From: Telmatobacter sp. DSM 110680
Lineage (GTDB): Bacteria; Acidobacteriota; Terriglobia; Terriglobales; Acidobacteriaceae
Length of the DNA stretch: 64,000 bases
Direction of reading: 5' to 3'
Assembly: GCF_039994875.1 (NCBI RefSeq)
Contig: NZ_CP121196.1
Location: 5,642,001 to 5,706,000 of the forward strand
The notes beneath the pieces are model-generated. The model made no database searches. It was given only the letters and a program-made list of their open reading frames with translations, and was not told where the DNA came from. Position numbers and translations under genes: made by a program. Shown here one piece after another: positions 40,698 through 51,352 of this stretch. Every line of letters starts with the position of its first letter. Position 1 is the stretch's first letter.

Positions 40698-42221
40698 CTA
40701 CTGGTTCGTGGGCCCCTTGTCCTTCGCCGCAGCCCGCACATGCAGAATGATGCGTCGATACGAAGTCAGTTGCGGCGAGCCGTCGTCGGTCACCGCAAGG
40801 ATCACGTGCGCGATGCCGTCCCCTTTGCAGGGAATGAGCGGCAGCCACAACGGCCGGCACGCCCCGTCCGCGCGCACGGTCAGCTGAGAAGTATCAGAGC
40901 CTGTTAGGGTCAACGTCGCCAGATTGCCGTCTGCAAGTCCCGCCTCGTCATAGTGAAACCAGTGAAACTGCAGTTTCTGGCCATCTGGATCCGAACTGCC
41001 TCCGCCATCGAGCGTGATCGTCTGCCCGACCCGCACCTCCATCTCCAGCGGAGCCGTACCTCCCTGCCCGTTCACCACCGCGACCGGATTGTGGTTCGCA
41101 TGTGCGTAGTCAGCGACAGTCCAGGTCATCCGCGCCGCAAAGTCATTCTGGAACGCCTCGCGCCATCGCCAGATCGTAGCCTGGTCGCTCACATGCTCTT
41201 TCCCGTCGATACCCATCACCGTATCTCGGGAATCCACCCGGGCAAATTCGTCTCCTCCCTGCGTCCAGATTGGGTGCGTTTCGCCATACGGTTGCCGATA
41301 CACGTACCGTCCGCCCCAACCGCCCCAGTCCGGCCGCCGGAACGCATTCAGTCCGTTGTCAATGAGTCCGAGAAACGACGGCGTATCCCCTTCCATGATG
41401 AACATGAACTTGGGATATTTCTTTCCCAGCGACCCTTTGCTGCGGATATTCGTCTCCAGCCACTCGTTGGTCACAGTCGCCGAATCGGCTCCCTCAGCAT
41501 TGCGGTAATAGCGATCGCCGCTGATGCCAGTCCACGTCGCAGCTGCATATTCGCCGCTCGTGGGAGTCGACGGCGACACGATGTAAAACAAATCGGGATA
41601 GGTTTTGCGAATGACCGGCCCCGCGTCATCCTGGTCGCTGATCGAATATATGCGCAGCCGCGCAACTAGCTTCGCGCTTTCAGCCGCGGTGTGCGACGCC
41701 GTCAGGTCCTCAAGCGCCTGCGCCAGTGTCCCTGCTCCGCCCCAGATGCATATCCACAAAGGTCGTGCATCATCGCGCTCCAGCGCCTTCACAATTGCTT
41801 TTGACCCTTCGGACGACTTGCCCGAGCCCACGGCACTCATCCCGTACGCAGTCTGCCCAGGGAACACACGCGCATCCAGATCGGCTGCCTCCGGCCAGCC
41901 CTTCGCGTGCAGCAACAGATTTGACCGCACCTCTCCGTAAGCGGCGATCAGTTCGTGCATCGTCTCCGCGTGCGTCTTCGCCTTCTGCCATGTCGAAGTC
42001 GTGGCAATCATCGCTTCAACGTCAAATTCATTCGAATAAAGCAGAAAGCGCACAAACGACATCTGATCATCCGGCTCGTTGCCGATATCGCTGATCACCA
42101 CCACCCGCGGCTTCCCAGCAAAACTGTCCACATGCGCAAGAAGGAGTGCCTGCCCGTTCAGCGACCATGACGAAACTAAGGCAAGCAACGTCAGCAAACC
42201 TGCTCTCGGGAAGAAATTCAT
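40698..42221 (-). CDS. DUF1593/Sde182-like nucleoside-hydrolase-fold protein, exported
   Basis: 507 residues from ATG 42221 (GAGG upstream; the open frame to 42269 lacks a signal). The signal peptide is followed by a nucleoside-hydrolase-like domain: VVVISDIGNEPDDQMSFVRFLLYS carries the DxGxxxDD metal cluster (about 42-48), and PLWICIWGGAGTLAQALEDL follows. The C-terminal part (about 390-500) has an Ig-like fold with DGGGSSDPDGQKLQFHW. Sde182-type proteins are associated with cellulose and hemicellulose utilisation; a sugar hydrolase role is likely. Divergent from the next gene. Confidence 0.85.
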   Translation of the reverse strand: MNFFPRAGLLTLLALVSSWSLNGQALLLAHVDSFAGKPRVVVISDIGNEPDDQMSFVRFLLYSNEFDVEAMIATTSTWQKAKTHAETMHELIAAYGEVRSNLLLHAKGWPEAADLDARVFPGQTAYGMSAVGSGKSSEGSKAIVKALERDDARPLWICIWGGAGTLAQALEDLTASHTAAESAKLVARLRIYSISDQDDAGPVIRKTYPDLFYIVSPSTPTSGEYAAATWTGISGDRYYRNAEGADSATVTNEWLETNIRSKGSLGKKYPKFMFIMEGDTPSFLGLIDNGLNAFRRPDWGGWGGRYVYRQPYGETHPIWTQGGDEFARVDSRDTVMGIDGKEHVSDQATIWRWREAFQNDFAARMTWTVADYAHANHNPVAVVNGQGGTAPLEMEVRVGQTITLDGGGSSDPDGQKLQFHWFHYDEAGLADGNLATLTLTGSDTSQLTVRADGACRPLWLPLIPCKGDGIAHVILAVTDDGSPQLTSYRRIILHVRAAAKDKGPTNQ

Positions 42222-42432
42222 AACGATGCAAACCTCTTTCGAATATCCGGAGAGATTATTCTCGGCCATGCGACCCGTTACCTGCTCGGAATATTGCCGA
42301 AACCAGCGAAGCAGGCAATCTCGTCACAAATTGATCCGAAGTGCACAACCTTTCCCTCACGACCGTGTCCCCTGCTACAGTGGGGCGGCGAACTCCTCAC
42401 GAAGTGCCCTAAACCATTCGAGGACACGCACG

Positions 42433-43443
42433 ATGAACTGCCTTCGATCAGCGATTACCTCAGCCGCTTTTGCTCTCGCTTGCGTCTGTGCGGCGCAGAC
42501 AAGTCATGAAACTCCCGATCACACTCCCACTGCGGAAGAGATAATGGCTCGCGTCGCTGCCAATCAGGACAAGGCCGAAGCCGATCGCGCCCACTACATC
42601 TACGTGCAGCACGCGAAGATGACCTCACGCCGCGGCAAGACCGTGATGTGCGAAGAACTAACCGACTACCGACTTACACCGTCAGCCGACGGAACCGATG
42701 AGCAGTTGCTCAAGGTCGATGGCCGCTTCCGCAGGGACAAAAATTACATTTCCTACACTGCGCTGCTCCCCCGCGACGATGAAAAGCCCAAAGAGGCTGA
42801 CACGGACAAAGAGAAAGAAAAAACCAAAGATAAGGACAACGAGAAGAAAGATAAGAAAGAGAAGAAAGAAAAGGATCCGACCTTCGATCCCAACAGCAAC
42901 GAAACCATTGACCGCGACATAGTCGAAAACATGCGCTGGAACCTGATCCATGAGAAGTCCAAGGACGGCGTTAACGCCCATCTCTTCCCGCTCACGACAA
43001 AGGATCAGATCGACTACGCATTTCGCATGGTTGGCCGCGAACGATTGAATGGCCGGGATGTCTTCCATATCTCGTTTCGGCCGAAGAAGAAGGACGACTT
43101 CGGCTGGAGCGGCGACGCATTCATCGATACCGCCGAATTTCAACCGGTCCTCGTCACCACCGGCATGGCCCGCAAGATTCCCTTTGCCGTGCGCACTTTT
43201 CTAGGCACGAATCTGCCCGGACTCGGCTTCACCGTGACGTATGCCCCGCAGCCCGATGGCGTCTGGTTTCCCGTCACCTTCTCCACCGAATTCAAAATCA
43301 ATGTACTGTTCTTCTTCCATCGCGAAATTATCCTCGACGCCCAGAACCGCAACTTTGAAAAGACTCACGTAACGAGCCGCATCGTTGGCGAAGCGACGCC
43401 CGTTGAACCGGAAAAGACACAACCGCCTCTGACTCCGCAGTAA
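42433..43443 (+). CDS. Exported LolA-like protein of unknown function
   Basis: 336 residues from ATG 42433 (GAGG upstream), with a signal peptide ending AAQTS. The N-terminal part (EEIMARVAANQDKAEADRAHY) is followed by a highly charged Lys/Glu/Asp repeat (about 117-155). The beta-rich C-terminal half (DYAFRMVGRERLNGRDVFHISF, then GDAFIDTAEFQPVLVTTGM and VWFPVTFSTEFKINVLFFFHREI) resembles the half-barrel of outer-membrane lipoprotein-sorting proteins. That similarity is structural guesswork. The charged run is probably a flexible linker. The start region is divergent from the DUF1593 gene. Confidence 0.68.
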   Translation: MNCLRSAITSAAFALACVCAAQTSHETPDHTPTAEEIMARVAANQDKAEADRAHYIYVQHAKMTSRRGKTVMCEELTDYRLTPSADGTDEQLLKVDGRFRRDKNYISYTALLPRDDEKPKEADTDKEKEKTKDKDNEKKDKKEKKEKDPTFDPNSNETIDRDIVENMRWNLIHEKSKDGVNAHLFPLTTKDQIDYAFRMVGRERLNGRDVFHISFRPKKKDDFGWSGDAFIDTAEFQPVLVTTGMARKIPFAVRTFLGTNLPGLGFTVTYAPQPDGVWFPVTFSTEFKINVLFFFHREIILDAQNRNFEKTHVTSRIVGEATPVEPEKTQPPLTPQ

Positions 43444-43467
43444 ATCCTGTCGTCCGGAGTAAGATTA

Positions 43468-44139
43468 TTGCACTCACTCGATCTCACGGGGACTGAATTG
43501 ACAGACGAGGTTTGTGGCACGAACGGCTCGGCCTCTCAATCGGTCGGAATCGCCGCAATCTACTTCAAATACGACCCACCATTTGATGTAGAACTGATCG
43601 TCCGGCGTATGCTCGACTCAATTCCTGAGAAGTACCTCAATGGCCTGAACGAAATAGTTCTGACAAATACAACAGGGATGTCTCGTGAGCGACGCCGAGC
43701 AGTTACGAGGTCAAGAAAACGCAAGGTTCGAATGCTCGATGCGAGAGGGCTGTATCATCCGGCTTGGCAGAACAAGTCCGCCTGGATCGAGATCTTTGTC
43801 GATAACACGCTCCGACGCTGGGAAAAGAGTTGGTGGCTAAGATTTAATTTCATTCGTGAAGCGGAAATCGGCGATGTGCTCTTTCATGAAATCGGCCATC
43901 ACATCCATTTCACAAGTCGTCCGGAATACAAAGAGAGAGAGGACGTAGCGGACGCATGGAAAGTAAAGCTCGAACGAAATTACAGTCGAACTCGGCATCC
44001 ACTTCTCCGGGCGATCACTCTTCCACTTCGTCCTCTGATACGCGCTGTCACTAAGCGGTTGCGACGAAAACTGCTCCAGAAGGGCATGATCTCTCGCGCC
44101 GAATTCGAAGAGTCCGATCACAATTCAACGATCCGGTGA
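43468..44139 (+). CDS. Putative HEXXH metalloprotease-like protein
   Basis: 223 residues from TTG 43468, with GGAG about 9 nt upstream. A zinc-protease motif HEIGHH (about 140-145, in GDVLFHEIGHHIHFTSR) lies in the middle. The C-terminal third is strikingly basic (RPLIRAVTKRLRRKLLQKG), with no membrane segment, so it may bind nucleic acid or the membrane surface. The gene is visibly more AT-rich than its neighbours, with more AAT, ATA and TCA codons, consistent with recent acquisition. No family name can be given. It is ended by a perfect terminator at 44194. Confidence 0.62.
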   Translation: MHSLDLTGTELTDEVCGTNGSASQSVGIAAIYFKYDPPFDVELIVRRMLDSIPEKYLNGLNEIVLTNTTGMSRERRRAVTRSRKRKVRMLDARGLYHPAWQNKSAWIEIFVDNTLRRWEKSWWLRFNFIREAEIGDVLFHEIGHHIHFTSRPEYKEREDVADAWKVKLERNYSRTRHPLLRAITLPLRPLIRAVTKRLRRKLLQKGMISRAEFEESDHNSTIR

Positions 44140-44193
44140 TCACTTCAAATCTGGCTAGAAAAGCGCTGATGAGTAAAATGAACCAGACGCTCG

Positions 44194-44231
44194 AAGGCCC
44201 TGCTCTCATTCGAGCAGGGCCTTCTGTTTTT
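44194..44231 (+). terminator. Rho-independent terminator
   Basis: Perfect 12-bp arms AAGGCCCTGCTC (44194-44205) and GAGCAGGGCCTT (44212-44223) with a 6-nt loop, followed by CTGTTTTT. It ends the transcript of the HEXXH gene and protects against reading into the convergent atp operon. Confidence 0.9.
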
Positions 44232-44255
44232 CACCGCTCTGCGGGTGCGGAATTC

Positions 44256-44681
44256 CTAATGCTTTTCCTGCGCAGTAGCCAGTTTCGCTTCGGCTTCGGA
44301 TATCCGATGCAGCGCGTCGGCATACTTCTCTTCGCTATCCCCGGCTTCGTTCCATTCCTTCTGGCCGCGCTCCAATTGCTGCTCGGCACGAGGTACGTCG
44401 ATCTCCTCGGGTTTCAACGCATCATTCGCCAGAATCGTTACGCGGTCGGGCAGCACTTCTACAAATCCCCACGACACGTTGTAAATCTGCTCGCCGCCTT
44501 CAGCACCGCCATGCAGCCGCACATCGCCCGCGCCAAGCTCAGCCAGCAAGGGAGCGTGCCCATACAGCACTTCCATGTAGCCGTTCTTCGCAGGCAGTTC
44601 TACCGCATCCGCCGTAGTGTCAAACAGAATGCGCTCCGGCGACACGAGCCGAACGCGCAATTGACCTGTATCTTCTGCCAT
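44256..44681 (-). CDS. atpC: F1Fo ATP synthase subunit epsilon
   Basis: 141 residues. The N-terminal beta domain is complete (LRVRLVSPERILFDTTADAVELPAKNGYMEVLYGHAPLLAELGAG, broken here), followed by the two-helix C-terminal domain that is the ATP-sensing inhibitory arm. It is the last gene of the operon. The gap to atpD (80 bp) is filled by a heptamer-periodic palindrome. The ATG is at 44681. Confidence 0.95.
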   Translation of the reverse strand: MAEDTGQLRVRLVSPERILFDTTADAVELPAKNGYMEVLYGHAPLLAELGAGDVRLHGGAEGGEQIYNVSWGFVEVLPDRVTILANDALKPEEIDVPRAEQQLERGQKEWNEAGDSEEKYADALHRISEAEAKLATAQEKH

Positions 44682-44696
44682 AAGATCCTTGACCCA

Positions 44697-44759
44697 AGCT
44701 GCTAGCTTCGAGCTCCTAGCCTCTAGCTAGAAGCTAATAGCTAGAGGCTAACAGCTGCT
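44697..44759. repeat. Heptamer-periodic palindromic element (AGCT type, 63 nt) between atpD and atpC
   Basis: Nine consecutive 7-mers; seven begin AGCT, one AGCC and one GGCT. Arms TAGCCTCTAGCTA (44717-44729) and TAGCTAGAGGCTA (44738-44750) are perfect 13-bp complements with an 8-nt loop. The element ends one base before the atpD stop codon (44761-44763). Closely related to the element at 47301. Confidence 0.85.
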
Positions 44760-44760
44760 T

Positions 44761-46203
44761 TTACGCCGTTGCCTTCAACTTCTCGGCTGTCTCCAGCACT
44801 TCTTCGATCGCGCCCTTCATGTAGAAGGCCTGCTCCGGAATATCGTCGTACTTGCCTTCGATAATTTCCTTGAAGCTTCGCACCGTGTCCGCGATCTTCA
44901 CATACGCGCCCGGAATACCGGTGAACTGCTCCGCCACGTGGAACGGCTGCGACAGGAACTTCTGCACCTTGCGCGCGCGTGCCACCGTGAGCTTGTCTTC
45001 TTCCGAAAGCTCGTCGATACCCAGAATCGCGATGATGTCCTGCAGGTCTTTGTACCGCTGCAGAATCTTCTTCACGCCCTGCGCCACGTTGTAGTGCTCG
45101 TCGCCCACAATGCGCGCCGACAGAATGCGCGACGTCGAAGCGAGCGGATCGACGGCAGGGTAGATGCCAAGCTCTGACAAAGGCCGGCTCAAAACTGTAG
45201 TCGCGTCAAGGTGAGCAAACGTCGTCGCCGGCGCCGGATCGGTCAAGTCATCGGCGGGCACGTAAACGGCCTGCACCGACGTTACCGAGCCCTTGCTGGT
45301 GGAGGTGATGCGCTCCTGCAGCTCACCCATTTCCGTCGCCAGGTTCGGCTGGTATCCCACAGCCGACGGCATGCGGCCCAGCAGCGTTGACACTTCAGAG
45401 CCTGCCTGCGTAAACCGGAAAATATTGTCGATAAACAGCAGTGTGTCTGAACCTTCCACGTCGCGGAAATACTCGGCGACTGTGAGTCCGGTCAGCGCCA
45501 CGCGCAAGCGGGCTCCTGGCGGCTCGGTCATCTGGCCGTACACCAGCGCGCACTTTGAATTGGCAAAGTCGCCCGGCTTGATCACGCCCGACTCCGTCAT
45601 TTCAGTCCAGAGATCGTTGCCCTCACGGGTGCGCTCACCGACGCCGGCAAACACCGAGTAGCCACCGTGGTTCTTGGCGACGTTGTTGATGAGTTCCATG
45701 ATGACGACGGTTTTGCCCACACCGGCGCCGCCGAACAGGCCGATTTTGCCGCCCTTCAAGAATGGCTGGATCAGATCGATGACCTTGATGCCGGTCTCGA
45801 ACATTTCCTCGTGCGTCGATTGCTCGTCAAACAGCGGTGCCGGACGATGAATGGGCATCCGTGTCTTCTCGCCGATCGGACCCAGTTCATCCACCGGCTC
45901 GCCGATCACGTTGATCACGCGACCCAGCGTCTCTTTGCCCACGGGAACGCGAATCGGTCCGCCGAGATCGATAGCCTTCATACCGCGCACCATGCCGTCG
46001 GTCGCTTCCATCGCGACGGTACGCACGCGTCCTTCGCCCAGGTGCTGCTGGACTTCGAGGATCACGCTGATTGGGGTGGGCACGTTGAAGCCGTCGCTGG
46101 TCACGCGCAGCGCCTGGTAAATCGGCGGCATCGTCGCTTCTTCAAACTGCACGTCTACCGCGGGACCGGAAATCTGAATTACCTTGCCAATGTTCTCTGC
46201 CAT
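44761..46203 (-). CDS. atpD: F1Fo ATP synthase subunit beta
   Basis: 480 residues, the standard length. P-loop GGAGVGKTVVIMELI (Walker A), the catalytic glutamate region GERTREGNDL, Walker B TLLFIDNIFRFTQAGSEVS, and the family signature PAVDPLASTSR. This is the catalytic subunit that makes ATP. It starts at ATG 46203, 18 bp after atpG, and is followed by atpC. Regulation of the order and amounts within the operon may involve the palindromes between the genes. Confidence 0.97.
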   Translation of the reverse strand: MAENIGKVIQISGPAVDVQFEEATMPPIYQALRVTSDGFNVPTPISVILEVQQHLGEGRVRTVAMEATDGMVRGMKAIDLGGPIRVPVGKETLGRVINVIGEPVDELGPIGEKTRMPIHRPAPLFDEQSTHEEMFETGIKVIDLIQPFLKGGKIGLFGGAGVGKTVVIMELINNVAKNHGGYSVFAGVGERTREGNDLWTEMTESGVIKPGDFANSKCALVYGQMTEPPGARLRVALTGLTVAEYFRDVEGSDTLLFIDNIFRFTQAGSEVSTLLGRMPSAVGYQPNLATEMGELQERITSTSKGSVTSVQAVYVPADDLTDPAPATTFAHLDATTVLSRPLSELGIYPAVDPLASTSRILSARIVGDEHYNVAQGVKKILQRYKDLQDIIAILGIDELSEEDKLTVARARKVQKFLSQPFHVAEQFTGIPGAYVKIADTVRSFKEIIEGKYDDIPEQAFYMKGAIEEVLETAEKLKATA

Positions 46204-46221
46204 AAACTTTGCCTTCCAGTG

Positions 46222-47295
<1,074 letters not shown>

Positions 47296-47300
47296 AAATC

Positions 47301-47377
47301 AGCTGCTAGCTCCTAGCCACTAGCTTCCAGCTTGCAAGTCTCTAGCTAGTAGCTGGAAGCTAGAAGCTAGAAGCTGC
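47301..47377. repeat. Heptamer-periodic palindromic element (AGCT type, 77 nt) between atpA and atpG
   Basis: Eleven consecutive 7-mers: AGCT (or AGCC) leads the first five, and after one irregular unit the right half has AGCT one base later (TAGCT, AAGCT). Arms CTAGCTTCCAGCT (47320-47332) and AGCTGGAAGCTAG (47351-47363) are perfect 13-bp complements with 18 nt between. It fills the atpA-atpG gap, ending 2 bp before the atpA stop (47380-47382). Confidence 0.87.
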
Positions 47378-47379
47378 AT

Positions 47380-48912
<1,533 letters not shown>

Positions 48913-48925
48913 TTGTGTTCCTTAC

Positions 48926-49002
48926 ACTTAGCAGTTCACAGTTCGTAGTTCTTAGTCTTCAGTTCCAGCATCTCTGTGAACTTTGAACTTTGAACTCATA
49001 TC
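48926..49002. repeat. Heptamer-periodic palindromic element (AGTTC/GAACT type, 77 nt) between atpH and atpA
   Basis: Eleven consecutive 7-mers. The left half repeats AGTTCnn (four clear copies) and the right half repeats nnTGAAC (three copies), so the halves are complementary; AGTTCACAG and CTGTGAACT form 9-bp arms. It abuts the hairpin at 49003-49020. The period and length match the elements at 17156, 47301 and 55130. Confidence 0.85.
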
Positions 49003-49020
49003 TGCGGGCTTCAGCCCGCA
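49003..49020. repeat. GC-rich hairpin overlapping the atpH stop
   Basis: TGCGGGCT (49003-49010) and AGCCCGCA (49013-49020) are perfect 8-bp arms separated by TC. The atpH stop codon (minus strand, 49011-49013) lies in the loop and arm. In mRNA this hairpin would sit at the end of atpH, before the GAACT element and atpA. The GCGGGCTTCAGCCCGC string resembles a widespread short REP-like repeat. Confidence 0.7.
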
Positions 49021-49553
49021 ACTAACGCTTCTTTCAGTCTTTCCAGCCGGCCGCGCACCGATCCGTCATAGACGGTCGATCCGATCCGCACCACGGTTCC
49101 GCCGATAATTGATTCGTCCAGCTTGAACGTTGGTTCAATGCGAGAGCCTGCCAGCTTGCCTACCCCTGCCACCAGCTCTTCGCGCTCCTGATTGCCCAAC
49201 TCCCGCGCCGTCACGATCTCCGCCTGGCGAATGCCGAGTCGTTCCTGCATCTCTGCCCGCCACGCCAAAGCGACTTCGTGAACTTCGCCGATGCGATCGT
49301 TATTGATCAGGACTGCTAGCAGATTGCGCAATTCGCGCTGCAAGCCCATCTTCGCGTTTAGCTTGTCGAGAATCGAGACCTTCTGTAAAGCAGGAACCGC
49401 GGGATTGATGAATAGCTCACGCAACTCCTTGCTGCCATCCCAGGTCCCGAGAAAATCATTGAATTGCCTGTCCAACGCGGCCCCATCCAGATGAGCCGAA
49501 GCCACGACGTCAGCAAACGCGCGTGCATACCTTGCTGCAAATGCGGCGGCCAT
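49011..49553 (-). CDS. atpH: F1Fo ATP synthase subunit delta
   Basis: 180 residues. It has the N-terminal helical bundle typical of the OSCP/delta family (ARYARAFADVV, FINPAVPALQKVSIL) and the C-terminal strand-rich domain ending SIIGGTVVRIGSTVYDGSVRGRLERLKEAL. It connects the peripheral stalk to the top of F1. Its start (ATG 49553) overlaps the last base of the atpF stop, so translation is coupled. Stop at 49011-49013 falls in a hairpin. Confidence 0.94.
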   Translation of the reverse strand: MAAAFAARYARAFADVVASAHLDGAALDRQFNDFLGTWDGSKELRELFINPAVPALQKVSILDKLNAKMGLQRELRNLLAVLINNDRIGEVHEVALAWRAEMQERLGIRQAEIVTARELGNQEREELVAGVGKLAGSRIEPTFKLDESIIGGTVVRIGSTVYDGSVRGRLERLKEALVAG

Positions 49554-50317
49554 CAGTTTTTCCCTCCGCCATTCATTCCGTCACGACCTGTCTCACTCAC
49601 GAACTCCGCAATCAGCGCCCTATCGGTCTCCGGCGTCAGCACCAGCTTCTTCACCGCCTGCTCAATCGCGAGGTCCGCTGCAAAATGGCGCAGCGAGCGT
49701 CTGGCCTGCGCCGCCGCTACTCCGATCTCCTGCTCCGCCGACGCCACGATGCGCGCGCTCTCTTCTTCCAGAGCCGCCTTGCTTCGCTGTTCGTCCTGGG
49801 CAATCTGCTGCTCCACCTCGGCGCGGAACTTCGCGATCTCCTGGTCGAGGCTGGCCAACTTTGCTTCCACGGCGTTCAGCCGCGAATTCGCGTCCACAGT
49901 CGTCTTGCGCGCTTCTTCAATGTCGGATCTGATCTTCTCTGACCGCTTGCGCAGCAGCTTCGGCATAATCCGGATCAGCGGGATCACGATGCCCAGTACA
50001 ACCACGCTGACATTGAAAATCTCGAACATCCGCGCCGCCGTCTCGACGTTCACGTGCATCAACCGCGCCAGGGACTGCACGATGGGCGCGTGCCGGTACT
50101 GATCGTTCTCCTGCTCTTCAGTCTTGGCGGCTTCGGTCTTGGGAGGATTCTGCGCTTCCTGCTTTGTCGTTTCGACCGTCGGCTGTGCCGGCGGCTCAAC
50201 GCTCTGCTGCGCGATGACATGAAGCGGCGCAACCGCAGTTGCCACGGTCAGAACCGCCAGCAAGATCAGCTTGAGCAGTTGAATCGAATTTTGCGATTGC
50301 GGCGGATTCTGTTTCAA
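49553..50317 (-). CDS. atpF: F1Fo ATP synthase subunit b, with an unusual N-terminal extension
   Basis: 254 residues, about 100 longer than a usual b subunit. It starts with a signal-like helix (LLKLILLAVLTVATAVAPLHVIAQ, broken here, about 14-37), then a Gln/Pro/Glu/Lys-rich periplasmic-type stretch (to about 75). The true b transmembrane segment follows (FNVSVVVLGIVIPLIRIMPK, about 100-120), then the long charged peripheral-stalk coiled coil. Either the N-terminus is a cleaved signal or the protein spans the membrane twice. The start overlaps atpF' by 4 bp and the stop overlaps atpH by 1 bp. Confidence 0.88.
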   Translation of the reverse strand: MKQNPPQSQNSIQLLKLILLAVLTVATAVAPLHVIAQQSVEPPAQPTVETTKQEAQNPPKTEAAKTEEQENDQYRHAPIVQSLARLMHVNVETAARMFEIFNVSVVVLGIVIPLIRIMPKLLRKRSEKIRSDIEEARKTTVDANSRLNAVEAKLASLDQEIAKFRAEVEQQIAQDEQRSKAALEEESARIVASAEQEIGVAAAQARRSLRHFAADLAIEQAVKKLVLTPETDRALIAEFVSETGRDGMNGGGKN

Positions 50318-50772
50318 CGGGAACTCCCGGCAGCCATGGGAAGCACTGCGCGCACCACCTGATTGGCCAGTTCACCCGCCGAACCCTGGATCGTCTGCTT
50401 GGCGCTCTCGGTCTCGCCGTCCATCTCCGCCTTGGCTTGGTTGACCTTGACTCCGGCGGCTTTGCGCGCTGCATCGAGAGCTGTTTCTCGCTCCGCATTC
50501 CGGGCTTTGGCCCGCTGCTCGCGCATCTTGAAGATCTCGGCACGTGCATGACGCAGCCTGTCGGCGTACTCAGCTGCCTTGGCTTCTGCCTGCTCAATCG
50601 CCTTATGGGCGTTCTCGACCGCGCCGGCGGTCCGGGCGCGGCGCTCGGCAAGCGTTCGGGTCAGCGGTCCCTGCACCAGAATCTGGTAGGCCGCTACGAG
50701 CACCACGAAGAGCAGAATCGTGGGGATGGCGCCGAGTAGAAGCGCACCGACTTGTTGAACGATATCATCCAT
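50314..50772 (-). CDS. atpF': F1Fo ATP synthase subunit b' (second b-type stalk subunit)
   Basis: 152 residues: a single N-terminal membrane helix (LLLGAIPTILLFVVLVAAYQILV, broken here) followed by an uninterrupted charged helix (LAERRARTAGAVENAHKAIEQAEAKAAEYADRL, broken here), the form of b and b' subunits. Two different b-type subunits in tandem indicate a heterodimeric peripheral stalk. It is the first gene of the visible atp operon. The upstream 580 bp hold its promoter and the sRNA candidate. Genes for subunits a and c (atpB, atpE) are absent and must lie elsewhere. Confidence 0.9.
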   Translation of the reverse strand: MDDIVQQVGALLLGAIPTILLFVVLVAAYQILVQGPLTRTLAERRARTAGAVENAHKAIEQAEAKAAEYADRLRHARAEIFKMREQRAKARNAERETALDAARKAAGVKVNQAKAEMDGETESAKQTIQGSAGELANQVVRAVLPMAAGSSR

Positions 50773-50999
50773 GTTTGTATTCGGTTAACTCGGGCAGACG
50801 GGTATTTCCATCGCAGGTTTCGCAGCTTCCTGATCGTGTATCGCGTCCAGATTTGGCTCAGTTGGCGCGACCAGCAGGAAGCTACAACCTTGCAGAGTTT
50901 TGGCTACAGAACAGAATCAGGAAAATGCTCTAGAACACCCTTTTGTATCAGGGAGAATCCCTTAAGGTCAACGCCACTCGGCGCTATGTGAGAGGGACC

Positions 51000-51015
51000 T
51001 GTGATAGCTGTCACG
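51000..51015. promoter_or_regulatory. CRP/FNR-family-like binding site
   Basis: TGTGA-N6-TCACG matches nine of the ten conserved bases of the CRP consensus TGTGA-N6-TCACA. It lies about 70 bp upstream of the predicted start of the small RNA (about 51077) and about 230 bp upstream of the first atp gene. Whether this organism's CRP-type protein uses this consensus is unknown. Confidence 0.45.
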
Positions 51016-51076
51016 AACTAGGAATTTAGCCCAAAAAAGGTGTTGCTTTCCCCTACAACAAGCCTAAACTAAACAT

Positions 51077-51164
51077 ACCACCTAGACCCGGTTCAGGGTC
51101 CAGCGGGCAGTCGGTTCCGGGAATCTTCCACTCCCGAAGCCGACCGGCCCGCCTCTATTTTTTT
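51077..51164 (+). ncRNA. Candidate small RNA, about 88 nt, or transcription attenuator
   Basis: A promoter-like pair (TTGCTT at 51043-51048 and TAAACT at 51065-51070, 16-nt spacer) would start RNA near 51077. The RNA would contain a hairpin GACCC/GGGTC (51085-51100) and end at a strong terminator hairpin (51103-51152) plus a run of seven T (51158-51164). No protein-coding gene lies between promoter and terminator. Alternatively the same structure could be an attenuator in the leader of the Spy-like gene. No known RNA family is recognised. Confidence 0.4.
51103..51164 (+). terminator. Intrinsic terminator without an upstream plus-strand gene
   Basis: GCGGGC (51103-51108) pairs with GCCCGC (51147-51152), with further pairing inside (TCGG/CCGA and CGGGA/TCCCG) around a short loop. 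A T7 run follows at 51158-51164, and another T7 at 51173-51179. Since the nearest plus-strand gene lies downstream, the transcript it ends must begin inside this intergenic region. Confidence 0.75.
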
Positions 51165-51352
51165 GGGGGGACTTTTTTTGCGAATTCCACCCAAATCCAT
51201 CCTTGCTCTACATCCCTGAGACAACATTTCCCGTCTACCTCCCTGAACGGCACCCCGGCAAGTCATCAGCCTCGGGGGATACTCGCGAGGAAACCGGCGT
51301 CAAACAGACGTAAAACGGGTTCCTTGAACAGAATCGGAGGATTCACAACCTT

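Larger units (their letters stand above)
50773..51352. other. Long divergent intergenic region with regulatory elements
   Basis: About 580 bp with no convincing reading frame, between the atp operon (minus) and the Spy-like gene (plus). It holds a CRP/FNR-like palindrome (51000-51015), a plausible promoter (TTGCTT 51043-51048, TAAACT 51065-51070, 16-nt spacer), a small hairpin (51085-51100) and a strong plus-strand terminator (51103-51164), each listed separately. The promoter of the Spy-like gene must lie after 51165. Confidence 0.7.
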
